From Roseibium sediminicola (lineage in GTDB: Bacteria > Pseudomonadota > Alphaproteobacteria > Rhizobiales > Stappiaceae), in assembly GCF_023156505.1 (NCBI RefSeq), contig NZ_JALNMJ010000030.1, positions 1 to 52,777 of the forward strand: 52,777 nt of DNA. Reading direction: 5' to 3'. The notes beneath the pieces were generated by a model. It was not told the DNA's origin. It did no database searches and saw only the letters and a list, made by a program, of their open reading frames with translations. Every line of letters starts with the position of its first letter. Position 1 is the first letter of the stretch. The position numbers and the translations under genes are program-made. Below are positions 27,083-35,472 of the stretch, one piece after another.

Positions 27083-27570
27083 CACTGTCCAACCGAATGA
27101 TCGCTCTCTCAGGGGTGTTGGTTGGACGTCCTCATATTAACGCAGATAGCTTACTTAGAGGAAGCGCGTCCTGTTTCAGACAATTCTGCAGGCTTGCAAG
27201 GAGCTGCATTTTCACGCAACACTATGAATTTTTTGAATTTATTCAGTTCCAAAAAATACGAGGTATTCATTGATACGAAACCAATTGCCTTGAAGTGGAT
27301 TCTTTGTAACCTCGTTCCATTCTCTGAATGAAGGGCTTACAATTACGCTAAGACTGTAATGATAAATCATGAAATCTTTCCCAGATCTATTCCAAGGATA
27401 ACAATACCAATTGATAAATTTTGGTTGAGCCTTCGTAGCTATTCAACGAAAATGGCAACTAACGCAACATGGACTATTTTGTATACAATTTGAAAAAAGC
27501 TTTGCCACCTTCACTCATGAAACCTCCACTTCTTTTTTACAACTAAATTCAATTGTGTTATTCAAACGCT
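27083..27570. other. AT-rich intergenic region before the HxlR gene
   Basis: About 490 bases without a recognisable gene. It must hold the promoter of the HxlR regulator. I see no clear palindrome to name as its operator. Confidence 0.4.
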
Positions 27571-27969
27571 ATGGCAAAAATCTCTAAAGAAAAATGGATA
27601 GGTTGTCCCTTCCGATTTGCGGCAGCTGCAATTGGTGACAAATGGAGCATGTTAATCATTCGAGACATAATGTTTGGCTCAGCAATGCGCTATTCCGACT
27701 TTATAAATTCAGAAGAGGGTATAGCAACGAATGTCCTGGCCAGTCGCTTAGAGCACCTAGTAAACATTGAGATTCTCGAAAAGAAGGCCGATCCAGAGGA
27801 TGCACGTAAATCCATTTATTTGCTGACCGAAAAAGGATGCGATTTGGCTCCTGTGTTTCTGTCGATGATTCAGTGGTCACAGAAATGGGACGATCAGACA
27901 CAGGTTCCTGAGAACTATTTGGCCAAGCTGCTTGCTGGTAGTATACCGCCTACTCGTGGTGAATCATAA
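27571..27969 (+). CDS. HxlR-family transcriptional regulator
   Basis: A 132-residue winged-helix regulator of the HxlR family. Typical features are the N-terminal CPFRFAAAAIGDKWSMLIIRD, the recognition region ATNVLASRLEHLVN and a wing at ADPEDARKSIYLLTEKG. Cys in CPF is the residue used for redox or aldehyde sensing in some members. ATG 27571 is preferred over TTG 27553. It lies downstream of the broken GST gene on the same strand and shares its AT-rich base use, so both probably arrived together. Confidence 0.9.
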   Translation: MAKISKEKWIGCPFRFAAAAIGDKWSMLIIRDIMFGSAMRYSDFINSEEGIATNVLASRLEHLVNIEILEKKADPEDARKSIYLLTEKGCDLAPVFLSMIQWSQKWDDQTQVPENYLAKLLAGSIPPTRGES

Positions 27970-28117
27970 CGATCTAGTTTACTTTCTTCTAACAAGTTGA
28001 CCATAAATTTTGACCTGCTCCCCTGATTGTCCGTGTTTATTGGTTAGCTCTGTCCACGGTGTTGACGTGCTCCCCGTCTTTGGATCGCCTCGGGCCGGAA
28101 TTTCCGGAGGTGTCGGC

Positions 28118-28930
28118 TCAGAGGGGGGAGGCCGGCGACGAGCCATTCATGAGCGAATTCGGCGGCTTGTTACCGATGGCGCTATGGGGACGGACGGTGT
28201 TGTAGTCCTCAAGCGTAAGGAACCAGTGCGCGTTGAGACATTCGTTTCGGAACTTGCCGTTGAAAGACTCAATGAAGGCGTTTTCGATGGGTTTGCCCGG
28301 CCGGGAGAAGTCCAGGTCAACATCTCTCTGATAGGCCCAAAGGTCCAAATCAAGGGAGAGGAACTCCGATCCCTGGTCGATCCTGATCGTCTTCGGGTAG
28401 CCGACGGACCGGCACGCTTGTTCCAGCGTCGCCACGACATCCTCACCGCGATAGCTGAAGCGCGGATTGACCACCGGCGAGAAGCGCGAGAAGGTATCGA
28501 CGACTGTCAGTACGCGGATTTTGCGGCCTGTGGCGAGCTGATCATGAACGAAGTCCATCGCCCAGAAGTCATTTGAATGCACGGCCTCTGCCCGGTCTTC
28601 GCGCAGCTTCGCTTTAACCCTCCGCTTCGGTGTCTTGTTGCGGATCTGAAGACCCAACTCCTTGTAGAGGCGATAGATCCGTATGGCGTTCACTGGCCAC
28701 CCCTCCCGGCGTAGCGGTACATGGACACGCCGGTAGCCGTATCTCACCCGCGTCGCCGCGATCTCCTTGATCCGGGCCTTCAACGTTGCCTGATTGCCCC
28801 GCTTCGACTTGTAGTGATAGAGTGAGGTGTCGATCCGCAGACACGAACAGGCGCGGCGGATGGACACCTTCCAGTCCTCACGGACCTCATTGACAAGACG
28901 GCGGCGGCGAGCAGGCTTTAAAGCTTTTTT
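28118..28930 (-). CDS. IS3-family transposase OrfB, internally shortened
   Basis: Integrase-core half of an IS3 transposase, reached by -1 frameshifting from orfA at an AAAAAAG slippery site (28924-28930). The core Asp in WAMDFVHDQ, Asp in RIDQGSEF and Glu in NAFIESFNG are present. Compared with the copies at 29.6 and 30.6 kb, about 11 residues are missing between HWFLTL and EDYNTVRPH, a clean in-frame deletion after the catalytic Glu. Activity is doubtful. Confidence 0.85.
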   Translation of the reverse strand, partial: KKALKPARRRRLVNEVREDWKVSIRRACSCLRIDTSLYHYKSKRGNQATLKARIKEIAATRVRYGYRRVHVPLRREGWPVNAIRIYRLYKELGLQIRNKTPKRRVKAKLREDRAEAVHSNDFWAMDFVHDQLATGRKIRVLTVVDTFSRFSPVVNPRFSYRGEDVVATLEQACRSVGYPKTIRIDQGSEFLSLDLDLWAYQRDVDLDFSRPGKPIENAFIESFNGKFRNECLNAHWFLTLEDYNTVRPHSAIGNKPPNSLMNGSSPASPL

Positions 28931-29184
28931 GACAGCACGTCCTGCAACATGGCCTTGTCGAGCGTTAGATCGGCAACGATCTTCTTCAGCCTGTTGTTCT
29001 CGTCCTCGAGCTGTCGCATCCGCTTCACCTCGGACGGCGTCATGCCACCGTAGCGCTTGCGCCAATTATAGAACGTCGCGTCGCTGATGCCGGCCTTGCG
29101 GCACACTTCCGCGACGGGGGTGCCTTCATCCGCCTGGCGCAGGATGAAGGCGATCTGCGCTTCGGAAATCTTCGACTTCTTCAT
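28918..29184 (-). CDS. IS3-family OrfA
   Basis: An 88-residue helix-turn-helix and leucine-zipper protein (EVCRKAGISDATFYNWRKRYGG, then MRQLEDENNRLKKIVADLTLDKAMLQD). It binds the element ends and is the N-terminal part of the OrfAB transposase made by frameshifting. Confidence 0.92.
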   Translation of the reverse strand: MKKSKISEAQIAFILRQADEGTPVAEVCRKAGISDATFYNWRKRYGGMTPSEVKRMRQLEDENNRLKKIVADLTLDKAMLQDVLSKKL

Positions 29185-29348
29185 GAAACTCTCCTTCTCC
29201 CGTCAACGGAATCATGATTGGAAAATTCCAGCTCAGAACGAACCGAATTGCGGGTGGCACGTCAAATTTGATGTGCTCCCGGTAAATACCCCCGATTTGG
29301 GTTAGAGTTTTCCGCGACGATTTTCCTGGCTGGGAAGGAGCGGAATTG

Positions 29349-29615
29349 ATGAAGGCATCGAAGTTTTCGGACGCGCAGAAGGCGTTCATCGTCAAGCGCG
29401 GGGAAGAAGGTGTTCCTGTTGCGGAGATCTGCCGTGAAGCCGGCATCAGCCAGGCGACGTATTTCAACTGGCGCAAGAAGTATGCGGGTCTGATGCCGTC
29501 GGAGATGAAGCGGCTCAGAGAGCTGGAGCAGGAGAATGCCCGGCTCAAGAAGATCGTCGCGGACCTGTCGCTCGACAAGGAGATGCTTCAGGATATTGTC
29601 AAACGAAAGCTCTGA
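29349..29615 (+). CDS. IS3-family OrfA
   Basis: An 88-residue OrfA (EICREAGISQATYFNWRKKYAG; RELEQENARLKKIVADLSLDKEML). ATG 29349 is preferred over TTG 29346, with GGAAGGAG upstream. OrfB follows in the -1 frame. Confidence 0.92.
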   Translation: MKASKFSDAQKAFIVKRGEEGVPVAEICREAGISQATYFNWRKKYAGLMPSEMKRLRELEQENARLKKIVADLSLDKEMLQDIVKRKL

Positions 29616-29647
29616 GGCCTGCCCGGAAGAGAACGCTGGTCGACGAG

Positions 29648-30451
29648 ATGAGGTCGGACTGGTCGGTGTCCATTCGCCGTGCATGCGCGGTGATCCGGTT
29701 TGACCCGACGACTTACCGTTACAGATCCCGTCGGCCCGGTCAGGCCGCTTTGGTACAGCGGATCAAGGAGATTTGCCAGACGCGCGTCCGGTTCGGATAC
29801 CGACGCGTGCATGTTTTGCTGCGCCGGGAGGGCTGGATGATCAATCAGAAGAAAACGCGACGGATCTACAACGAATTGGGTCTGCAACTGAGAAACAGGC
29901 ATCCCAGGCGCCGGGTGAAGGCAAAGCTGCGCGAAGACCGGCAGGAAGCAGTCGGGCCGAACGATGTCTGGGCCATGGACTTCGTGCATGACCAGCTCGC
30001 GACCGGTCGGAAGATCCGCGTTCTGACGGTGATCGACACGTATTCCCGCTATGTGCCGGCGCTTGATCCGCGCTTCAGCTATCGGGGCGAGGATGTGGTG
30101 AGAACCTTGGAAATTGCCTGCACCTGGATTGGCTACCCCAAGACGATCCGGGTCGACCAGGGCTCCGAGTTCATCTCCCGGGATCTTGATCTTTGGGCCT
30201 ATCGAAGGGGCGTCACGCTGGACTTCTCAAGGCCTGGGAAACCGACGGACAACGCGTTCATCGAGGCCTTCAATGGCCGGTTCAGGGCGGAGTGCCTGAA
30301 TGCGCACTGGTTCCTGAGCCTTGCAGATGCAGCCGAAAAGTTGGAGGATTGGCGCAAGGACTACAACGAACACAGACCTCACGGCGCCATCGGTAACAAG
30401 GTGCCGATGGACCTGATGAAATCAGAACACGCAGCCAGCCCGTGTTCCTGA
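29648..30451 (+). CDS. IS3-family transposase OrfB
   Basis: At least 267 residues of rve-type DDE integrase: WAMDFVHDQ (Asp), RVDQGSEF (Asp), NAFIEAFNG (Glu), then the RPHGAIGNK tail. The frame is open upstream of ATG 29648 to the orfA 3' end, consistent with production as an OrfAB fusion. Full length for the group. Confidence 0.93.
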   Translation: MRSDWSVSIRRACAVIRFDPTTYRYRSRRPGQAALVQRIKEICQTRVRFGYRRVHVLLRREGWMINQKKTRRIYNELGLQLRNRHPRRRVKAKLREDRQEAVGPNDVWAMDFVHDQLATGRKIRVLTVIDTYSRYVPALDPRFSYRGEDVVRTLEIACTWIGYPKTIRVDQGSEFISRDLDLWAYRRGVTLDFSRPGKPTDNAFIEAFNGRFRAECLNAHWFLSLADAAEKLEDWRKDYNEHRPHGAIGNKVPMDLMKSEHAASPCS

Positions 30452-30505
30452 TTTGATCCGGAAAACTCTAGCCCGTCCCGGGGGTACGTTGGGTAGCACT
30501 CCAGG

Positions 30506-30607
30506 CTGAAGCAACTCGAGGACGAGAACAATCGGCTCAAGAAGATCGTGGCGGACCTGACATTGGACCGCGAGATGCTGCAGGACGTCATCCGCCGAAA
30601 GCTCTGA
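30506..30607 (+). pseudogene. OrfA 3' fragment of IS3 copy 3
   Basis: Encodes LKQLEDENNRLKKIVADLT and the following LDREMLQDVIRRKL, then a stop. The helix-turn-helix part is missing. Confidence 0.8.
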
Positions 30608-30639
30608 GGCCTGTCCGGAAGCGCAAGCTTGTTGACGGG

Positions 30640-31446
30640 ATGCTGGCAGACTGGGGGATATCGATCAGACGGGCCTGTAAGGCCCTGAAGTTCGACACTT
30701 CGACCTACCACTACAAGTCCCGCCGCACTGGGCAGGCCGGCCTGGAACTACGGATCAAGGAGATCTGCGAGACGCGGGTGCGCTACGGCTACCGGCGTGT
30801 CCATGTGCTGTTACGCCGCGAGGGATGGTTCATCAACATGAAGAAGACGCGCCGGATTTACAATGAGTTGGGCCTGCAACTGCGCAACAAGCATCCCAAA
30901 CGGCGGGTGAAAGCAAAGCTGCGTGAAGACCGCCAGGAAGCCGTTGCGCCGAATGACGTCTGGGCGATGGATTTTGTCCACGACCAGCTGGCGACTGGCA
31001 AGAAGCTGCGCATTCTGACCATCGTCGATACCCATTCACGGCTCTGCCCGGCGACCGATCCACGCTTCACCTACCGCGGCGAGGATGTGGTGCAGACACT
31101 GGAGCGGGTGTGCGGCCTGATTGGCTACCCGAAGACGATCCGGGTGGACAACGGCAGCGAGTTCATCTCCCGTGATCTTGACCTGTGGGCCTATGCAAAT
31201 GAGGTCACGCTCGACTTCTCGCGGCCCGGCAAGCCGACTGATAATGGCTTCATCGAAGCCTTCAACAGCAAGTTCCGGGCGGAATGTTTGAACGCCCATT
31301 GGTTCCTGACGCTTGCGGATGCCCGCGAAAAGATGGAGGATTGGCGTAGACACTACAATGAGGAACGACCTCATTCAGCGATCGGATACAACGTCCCGAT
31401 CGCACTTCATAATCCCGGTGGCATCCCCAGCCCGTCACCGAGATAG
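30640..31446 (+). CDS. IS3-family transposase OrfB
   Basis: A 268-residue integrase-core protein very like the one at 29648-30451, with WAMDFVHDQ, RVDNGSEF and NGFIEAFNS supplying the DDE triad, and RPHSAIGYN near the end. Intact frame, but its orfA partner is truncated, so no OrfAB fusion can be made from this copy. Confidence 0.92.
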   Translation: MLADWGISIRRACKALKFDTSTYHYKSRRTGQAGLELRIKEICETRVRYGYRRVHVLLRREGWFINMKKTRRIYNELGLQLRNKHPKRRVKAKLREDRQEAVAPNDVWAMDFVHDQLATGKKLRILTIVDTHSRLCPATDPRFTYRGEDVVQTLERVCGLIGYPKTIRVDNGSEFISRDLDLWAYANEVTLDFSRPGKPTDNGFIEAFNSKFRAECLNAHWFLTLADAREKMEDWRRHYNEERPHSAIGYNVPIALHNPGGIPSPSPR

Positions 31447-31485
31447 CAGCCGGGAAACTCCAGCTTCCGGCGCTGACACGGTCCA

Positions 31486-32487
31486 TCACCGGCTGCTTCT
31501 TAAATGCGTGCGGCGGCGGGTGCGGGACGGTCGGTTTGTCGATCTCCTCTGGCGCATTCTTAAGGCGGGTCATATCGACCGTGGCCTGTTCAGGGCTGCC
31601 AGCAAAGGTGTTCCGCAAGGTGGCGTGCTGTCACCGCTCCTGTCCAACATCATGCTCCACGAGTTTGATTTCTGGGTGGAGGCGAAATACCTGAACCGGA
31701 AGACCCGCAAGGATCGCTGGGCATGGAACTTCGGCATACAGCAGGGACGACCCATTACGGTTCGGGAGAACCGGCGATGGAAACCTGCGATAGCCTACTG
31801 TCGCTACGCCGATGACTTCGTCGTCATCGTCAAGGGGACGAAGGCCCATGCTATGGAGATACGTGAAGAATGCCGGGCCTTTCTGGAGGACCGCCTGAAG
31901 TTGACGTTGAATATGGAGAAAACCCATATCACGCACGTCGATGACGGGTTCGTCTTTCTGGGGCACCGGATCATTCGCAAGCGAGGGTCGAACGGACGCA
32001 TGTCCGTTGTCACGACGATACCCAGGGAAAGGCCAAGGCGTTTGTCCGCAAACAGACCGAGACCCTTTCCGGCAATCATAGTGTCAGTGCGGTCGATATG
32101 ATCGCCAGCCTGAACCGTCAGTTGGCGGGTTGGGCGGCGTTCTATAAGTTCACCGATTTCAGGGCGTATGTCTTCCGGCGAATCGCCCATGTCGTATTCT
32201 GGAAAATGGCGCACTGGCTGGGGCATAAATACCGGAGCCGTATCAAACCCTTGATGCGGAAGTGGTTTAGGCCCCCGGAACCGGGCAAGGCGAAAACCTG
32301 GCTCGTTTACGGTCGCAATGAACGTGGTGAAGCCATCGGAAAAGACTTGAAACGGCTTGTCTCAAGCCCGAAGGCTCAATTCCGTTGGCGCAATCCGGAG
32401 GTCGATCCATATATCTTCCGGAGTGAAACCCGCAGCACCGTCACCTCGCGCTATCATGATGTTGCCATGGCCATGGGCCAAGTTTGA
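31486..32487 (+). pseudogene. ltrA: Group II intron reverse transcriptase/maturase, truncated and frameshifted
   Basis: Starts mid-domain at HHRLLLKCVRRRVRDG, passes the GVPQGGVLSPLLSNIMLHEFD block and the catalytic CRYADDFVV (YADD) motif, and reaches FVFLGHRIIRKRG. The frame breaks near 32015. The maturase X domain continues in another frame (SLNRQLAGWAAFYKFTDF, then WLGHKYRSRIKPLMRKW) to the stop at 32487. Roughly the first 130 residues are missing. Confidence 0.88.
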
Positions 32488-32492
32488 ATGGA

Positions 32493-32563
32493 GAGCCGTA
32501 TGCGCTGAAAGGTGCACGTACGGTTCGGGGAGGAGAAGCGCTACTGCGCTTCTTACTCCACTC
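32493..32563 (+). ncRNA. Group II intron domains V and VI
   Basis: Domain V occupies 32493-32526: GAGCCGTATGCG, a GAAA tetraloop, then GCACGTACGGTTC, the conserved 34-nt catalytic hairpin. Domain VI follows as GGAGAAGCG paired with CGCTTCTTACTCC, with an unpaired A suited to be the branch point. The intron 3' end should lie close to 32563. Confidence 0.85.
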
Positions 32564-33084
32564 AGGACACTGGAAGGCTTTGCCTATCTTGCCGTCGTGA
32601 TCGACCTGTTTTCCCGCCGCGTCGTGGGCCTCCTCTCGGCGTTGCCGTGCAACGCCTGTCGGGCAACGGGTCGATGCAGAGCCGCCAAACCATGGATGTC
32701 GTGTTGCAGGCCCTGCTCATGGCCTTATGGCGGCGGAAACCAAAACACAAGGTTCTAATCCACTCGGACCAGGGTTTACAGTCCACAAGCATGGACTTGG
32801 CTTCGTTCCTCAAAGCTCACAACCTCGCACATCCCATGAGCCGGCGCGGAAACTGTCACGACAACGCTGTCACCGATAGCTTCTTCAACCTGTTCAAGCG
32901 AGAAAGGGTAAGGCGACGAACCTACAAAACGCGCGAAGACGCGAGGCAGGATGTGTTCGACTACATCGAGATGTACTACAACCCAAAGCGCAAACACGTC
33001 AGAAACGGGATGCTTTCACCCGTCGAGTTTAAACGGCAGCACGAAATGAACATTGAAGGCGTCTAGAAAACGCGGGGCGATTCA
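32564..33084 (+). pseudogene. IS3-family transposase 3' remnant (intron 3' exon)
   Basis: Begins LEGFAYLAVVIDLFSRRVVG, breaks frame around 32630, and resumes as MQSRQTMDVVLQALLMALWRRK. It then runs through KVLIHSDQGLQSTSMD, RRGNCHDNAVTDSFFNLFK and RNGMLSPVEFKRQ to the stop at 33066. The right end at 33084 reads inward as TGAATCGCCCCG, close to the TGAACCGCCCCG end of the IS3 element at 42048. The upstream half is lost with the intron 5' end. Confidence 0.8.
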
Positions 33085-33124
33085 CTATGCGGAAACCAGG
33101 TAAATGCGATAGAGATGTCTCGGA

Positions 33125-33751
33125 TCATTCTCTATTGAAGTCCCCGATCCCGGTTAGATCGACGCTAATATCCGCCTTGTTCGGATCCTGCGCCCACAGC
33201 CGTTGCCGGAGTTCTTCCTTTGGGTCCGAACCCGTATTTTCGGTGTCTGGTGTCAGACCACCTTCTTCTAAGGCTGCTGGTTCCGGAGCTGCTAGTCCAA
33301 CGCTCTCGCCTGGGTCTTCCACCGTGAACACATACTCCCCATCGAAATACCCGGTCTGATATGCCTCGATCGCATCTTCAAACGCCTCCTGAACCGGTGT
33401 GCCATACCACTTTGTAACGACCCGGTAGACGAGGGCAAACAGCGCCGTCCCGATCTTGATGTTGTTGCAGGTGTCGAACACGTCCGCGGAGACCTGGGAC
33501 TTGTCCGAGATGCCAATGCCAATCGGATATTGCGTGATCCCGACGCGGACAACGGCTTTGCCGAGATGATCCTGAACCAGTTTCACGGCCTCTTGCGGTG
33601 ATTTGGGTTTCGGCACCAGAAACGTCTTCGACCCAGTTCGAACGGTCACATTCAACGAATCCTCAGAACCCGCGGCGGCGATGAATTCTTCAATGATAGC
33701 GGGTTTCAGAGAAGGATCGGCACATTGGTCAATCAGGGCAGCATCTAACAT
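33125..33751 (-). CDS. traH: Conjugal transfer protein TraH
   Basis: A 208-residue protein recognised as Ti-plasmid-type TraH from its sequence character and its place after traB in the order traA-F-B-H. It has no signal peptide or membrane segment and an acidic, low-complexity C-terminus. Its biochemical role in transfer is not defined. The gene starts 4 bases after the traB stop and ends the operon, about 40 bases from the mobile-element cluster. Confidence 0.8.
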   Translation of the reverse strand: MLDAALIDQCADPSLKPAIIEEFIAAAGSEDSLNVTVRTGSKTFLVPKPKSPQEAVKLVQDHLGKAVVRVGITQYPIGIGISDKSQVSADVFDTCNNIKIGTALFALVYRVVTKWYGTPVQEAFEDAIEAYQTGYFDGEYVFTVEDPGESVGLAAPEPAALEEGGLTPDTENTGSDPKEELRQRLWAQDPNKADISVDLTGIGDFNRE

Positions 33752-33755
33752 GGGT

Positions 33756-34880
33756 TCACTCGTTGAATGCGATCAGCAGCGGCACATCGAACAGCTTCGC
33801 CCATGCCGTGACGCTAGCGCGTTGAATATCAGTGATGTTGCTTTCACCGGTCCACCAGCCGTTGCCGATTGCAAGGATGATGTCTGAGCCCGTGGCCATA
33901 GATTGCAGGACGGGCCATATGATGAGTTGTTCGTAGCAGATCAGAGGCGCGGCGCGGATGCCCGCGACCTGCATGACTGGATTGTCGAAGAAGTAGGCGT
34001 TCGCGCCGCCGCTCTCCCCCGTGAACCGCCTCCAGGGCTGCCACATCGAGACAGGTACCGGCATCCGTTCGCGATAGAGGATCCGCGATCCCTTCGCTGA
34101 GATCTCCACCATCACCGTGTCGTAACCACTCTTTTGAACAACCGCGGCTCCTCCGATCACCGTCACGGGTAGATCGGATAAAGCGTCTTTCCAAAGCTGT
34201 TCCGTTGTCGGGGTCCATAGCCCCAGAGCACTCTCGGGCAGGACGGCGACATTCACCCCCTGCCCGGCCGCCTTGCGAACCATGGCAATGGATTCCCGCT
34301 GATGCTCATAACCGGCAGGCTGTCCAGCCCCTTCGTAACCAAAAGTGGTGTTGATGCCGGTCCAGCCTTCGATTACCTTTGGTTGCGTCCAGAATGCGGC
34401 GGACCAAGCAGCACATCCGGCGACAGCTGGGACCGCGATCCGGCAAAAGCTTGTGGTCATCGCAAGCAACAGGATCGCGGTTGCTGCCAGCCCCAACCAG
34501 CTCCACCCCGGAAAAAGCACGCCTGCCGCTGTGATCGGACTGGCCCAACCCATAATCCCGAAGGGCGGCAGGCTCATCAGAACACTTGCGATCAGGTAGC
34601 GCAGTATTCGTGGCCAACCGGATCTTCGCGTCCAAAGCGCAGAGTGAAGGATGACAAAGACGAGCGACGCCGCGAACCACAGCCCCAAGCCGATGGCATA
34701 TTGGGAACCGAAGAAGATACTGGCGCCCTGCGGCAAGCCCCGAGATGCTCCAAGGAAGTGCGCGGCGGCGACCAGTGCCGCCACGGATCGCGACGGGGCG
34801 TAAGCCCAGAAAGCCGGAAACAGCATTCCGGCCGGCAACAGGAGCACGTTCCCGGACCAGCCGATTGTGCCGGTCGCCAT
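33756..34880 (-). CDS. traB: Conjugal transfer protein TraB (nitrilase-fold membrane protein)
   Basis: About 374 residues from ATG 34880. An N-terminal half with several hydrophobic segments is followed by a carbon-nitrogen-hydrolase-like domain, recalling apolipoprotein N-acyltransferase. The nitrilase positions read Glu in VLPESALGLW and Cys in LICYEQLIIW. The Lys position aligns with Arg in YRERMPVP, so classical hydrolase chemistry is uncertain. The start is unsettled: coding similarity begins slightly upstream, nearer the traF stop at 34915, without a standard start codon, while ATG 34880 has GGAGG only 1 base away. Confidence 0.8.
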   Translation of the reverse strand: MATGTIGWSGNVLLLPAGMLFPAFWAYAPSRSVAALVAAAHFLGASRGLPQGASIFFGSQYAIGLGLWFAASLVFVILHSALWTRRSGWPRILRYLIASVLMSLPPFGIMGWASPITAAGVLFPGWSWLGLAATAILLLAMTTSFCRIAVPAVAGCAAWSAAFWTQPKVIEGWTGINTTFGYEGAGQPAGYEHQRESIAMVRKAAGQGVNVAVLPESALGLWTPTTEQLWKDALSDLPVTVIGGAAVVQKSGYDTVMVEISAKGSRILYRERMPVPVSMWQPWRRFTGESGGANAYFFDNPVMQVAGIRAAPLICYEQLIIWPVLQSMATGSDIILAIGNGWWTGESNITDIQRASVTAWAKLFDVPLLIAFNE

Positions 34881-34914
34881 GCCTCCCAGAATACAAAACA
34901 GACTGCGCGCAAAG

Positions 34915-35472
34915 TTAAGGTTGGAAGGTGAACACTTCTCGCGCCAGTCCGAGAATACCGCTCGCTGGGATGGGTCCAAAATATCTTGAGTCAAAGGAAG
35001 CCACATAATTGGAATGAACAAAGAGTGCGCCGGCGGGAACGACGCCCCCAGCATAGGTCGGCAATGCGCGCCCCAGGCCGTCTCTCGCTTGAACGGAAGA
35101 ATGCACAAGACGCTCACCATCAATGGCAACCTGGTCGCCCTCCATGGCGATGGTTTGCCCGGGCAGGGCGACGACGGTTTTGATGAGCGGTGCTATCCCG
35201 CCTTCACAGAAACCCGCGGGAAGATAGAGCCGTTCGCGAGCCAATTTGATCGCCGGCGCATCTGCAGGCGGACAGATGAACAGGGTGTCGCCCACGCGAA
35301 CTTCGCGGGAGAGCGCATCGATCCGCCAAAGCCCAAGTGGAAAGCTCGGTGTTGTGTTGATCCGGTATCCTCCGAGGGCACCGGCGGCGGCGATGCCGCC
35401 AATTACCATTCCGGCAAGCGACAGGATCAGCAGAGCCCCTCGCCGACCCTTCCGCCTCACCTCGTTTATCAC
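34915..35472 (-). CDS. traF: TraF, S26-family signal peptidase-like transfer protein
   Basis: A 185-residue inner-membrane serine protease of the conjugation system, related to signal peptidase I; in related plasmids TraF matures the pilin. One N-terminal membrane helix (about 12-32) precedes the Ser motif TPSFPLGLWR and the catalytic Lys in LIKTVVALPGQ. GTG 35472 overlaps the traA stop (GTGA), which is preferred over upstream starts inside traA. No pilin (trbC-like) gene lies in this window. Confidence 0.88.
   Translation of the reverse strand: MINEVRRKGRRGALLILSLAGMVIGGIAAAGALGGYRINTTPSFPLGLWRIDALSREVRVGDTLFICPPADAPAIKLARERLYLPAGFCEGGIAPLIKTVVALPGQTIAMEGDQVAIDGERLVHSSVQARDGLGRALPTYAGGVVPAGALFVHSNYVASFDSRYFGPIPASGILGLAREVFTFQP

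Larger units (their letters stand above)
28063..29264 (-). mobile_element. IS3-family element, copy 1
   Basis: A 1202-bp element with terminal TGACGTGC at the left and GCACGTCA at the right, continuing imperfectly inward (CCCG). It has the two-frame orfA/orfB layout of IS3. Another similar end (TGACCTGCTCCCC) lies just outside at 28011. Its orfB has a small internal deletion, so it is probably inactive. Confidence 0.7.
29269..30503 (+). mobile_element. IS3-family element, copy 2
   Basis: About 1235 bp with imperfect 40-bp ends. The left begins TGATGTGCTCCC and the right, read inward, TGGAGTGCTACCC. The two share TACCCCCG and TAGAGTTTTCCG further in. It lies 4 bases from copy 1 and abuts the truncated copy 3, in opposite orientation to copy 1. 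Both orfs are intact, so it could be mobile. Confidence 0.75.
30504..31485 (+). mobile_element. IS3-family element, copy 3 (5'-truncated)
   Basis: Only the last 33 codons of orfA remain at the left, cut by the right end of copy 2. The right end near 31485 resembles that of copy 2 (GGGAAACTCCAGC versus GGAAAACTCTAGC). It abuts the truncated group II intron reading frame and probably inserted into it. Unable to transpose alone because it lacks one end. Confidence 0.7.
31486..32563 (+). mobile_element. Group II intron, 5'-truncated
   Basis: Contains the last two thirds of an intron-encoded reverse transcriptase followed by ribozyme domains V and VI. The 5' ribozyme domains I-IV and the first part of the protein are absent, replaced by IS3 copy 3. 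The downstream exon is an IS3-type transposase gene, so the intron had inserted into another mobile element. It cannot splice or retrohome in this state. Confidence 0.85.

Noticed and set aside
34302..34931. Plus-strand open frame of about 209 codons within traB
   Set aside because: Antisense shadow of traB; low-complexity charged composition and no family features.
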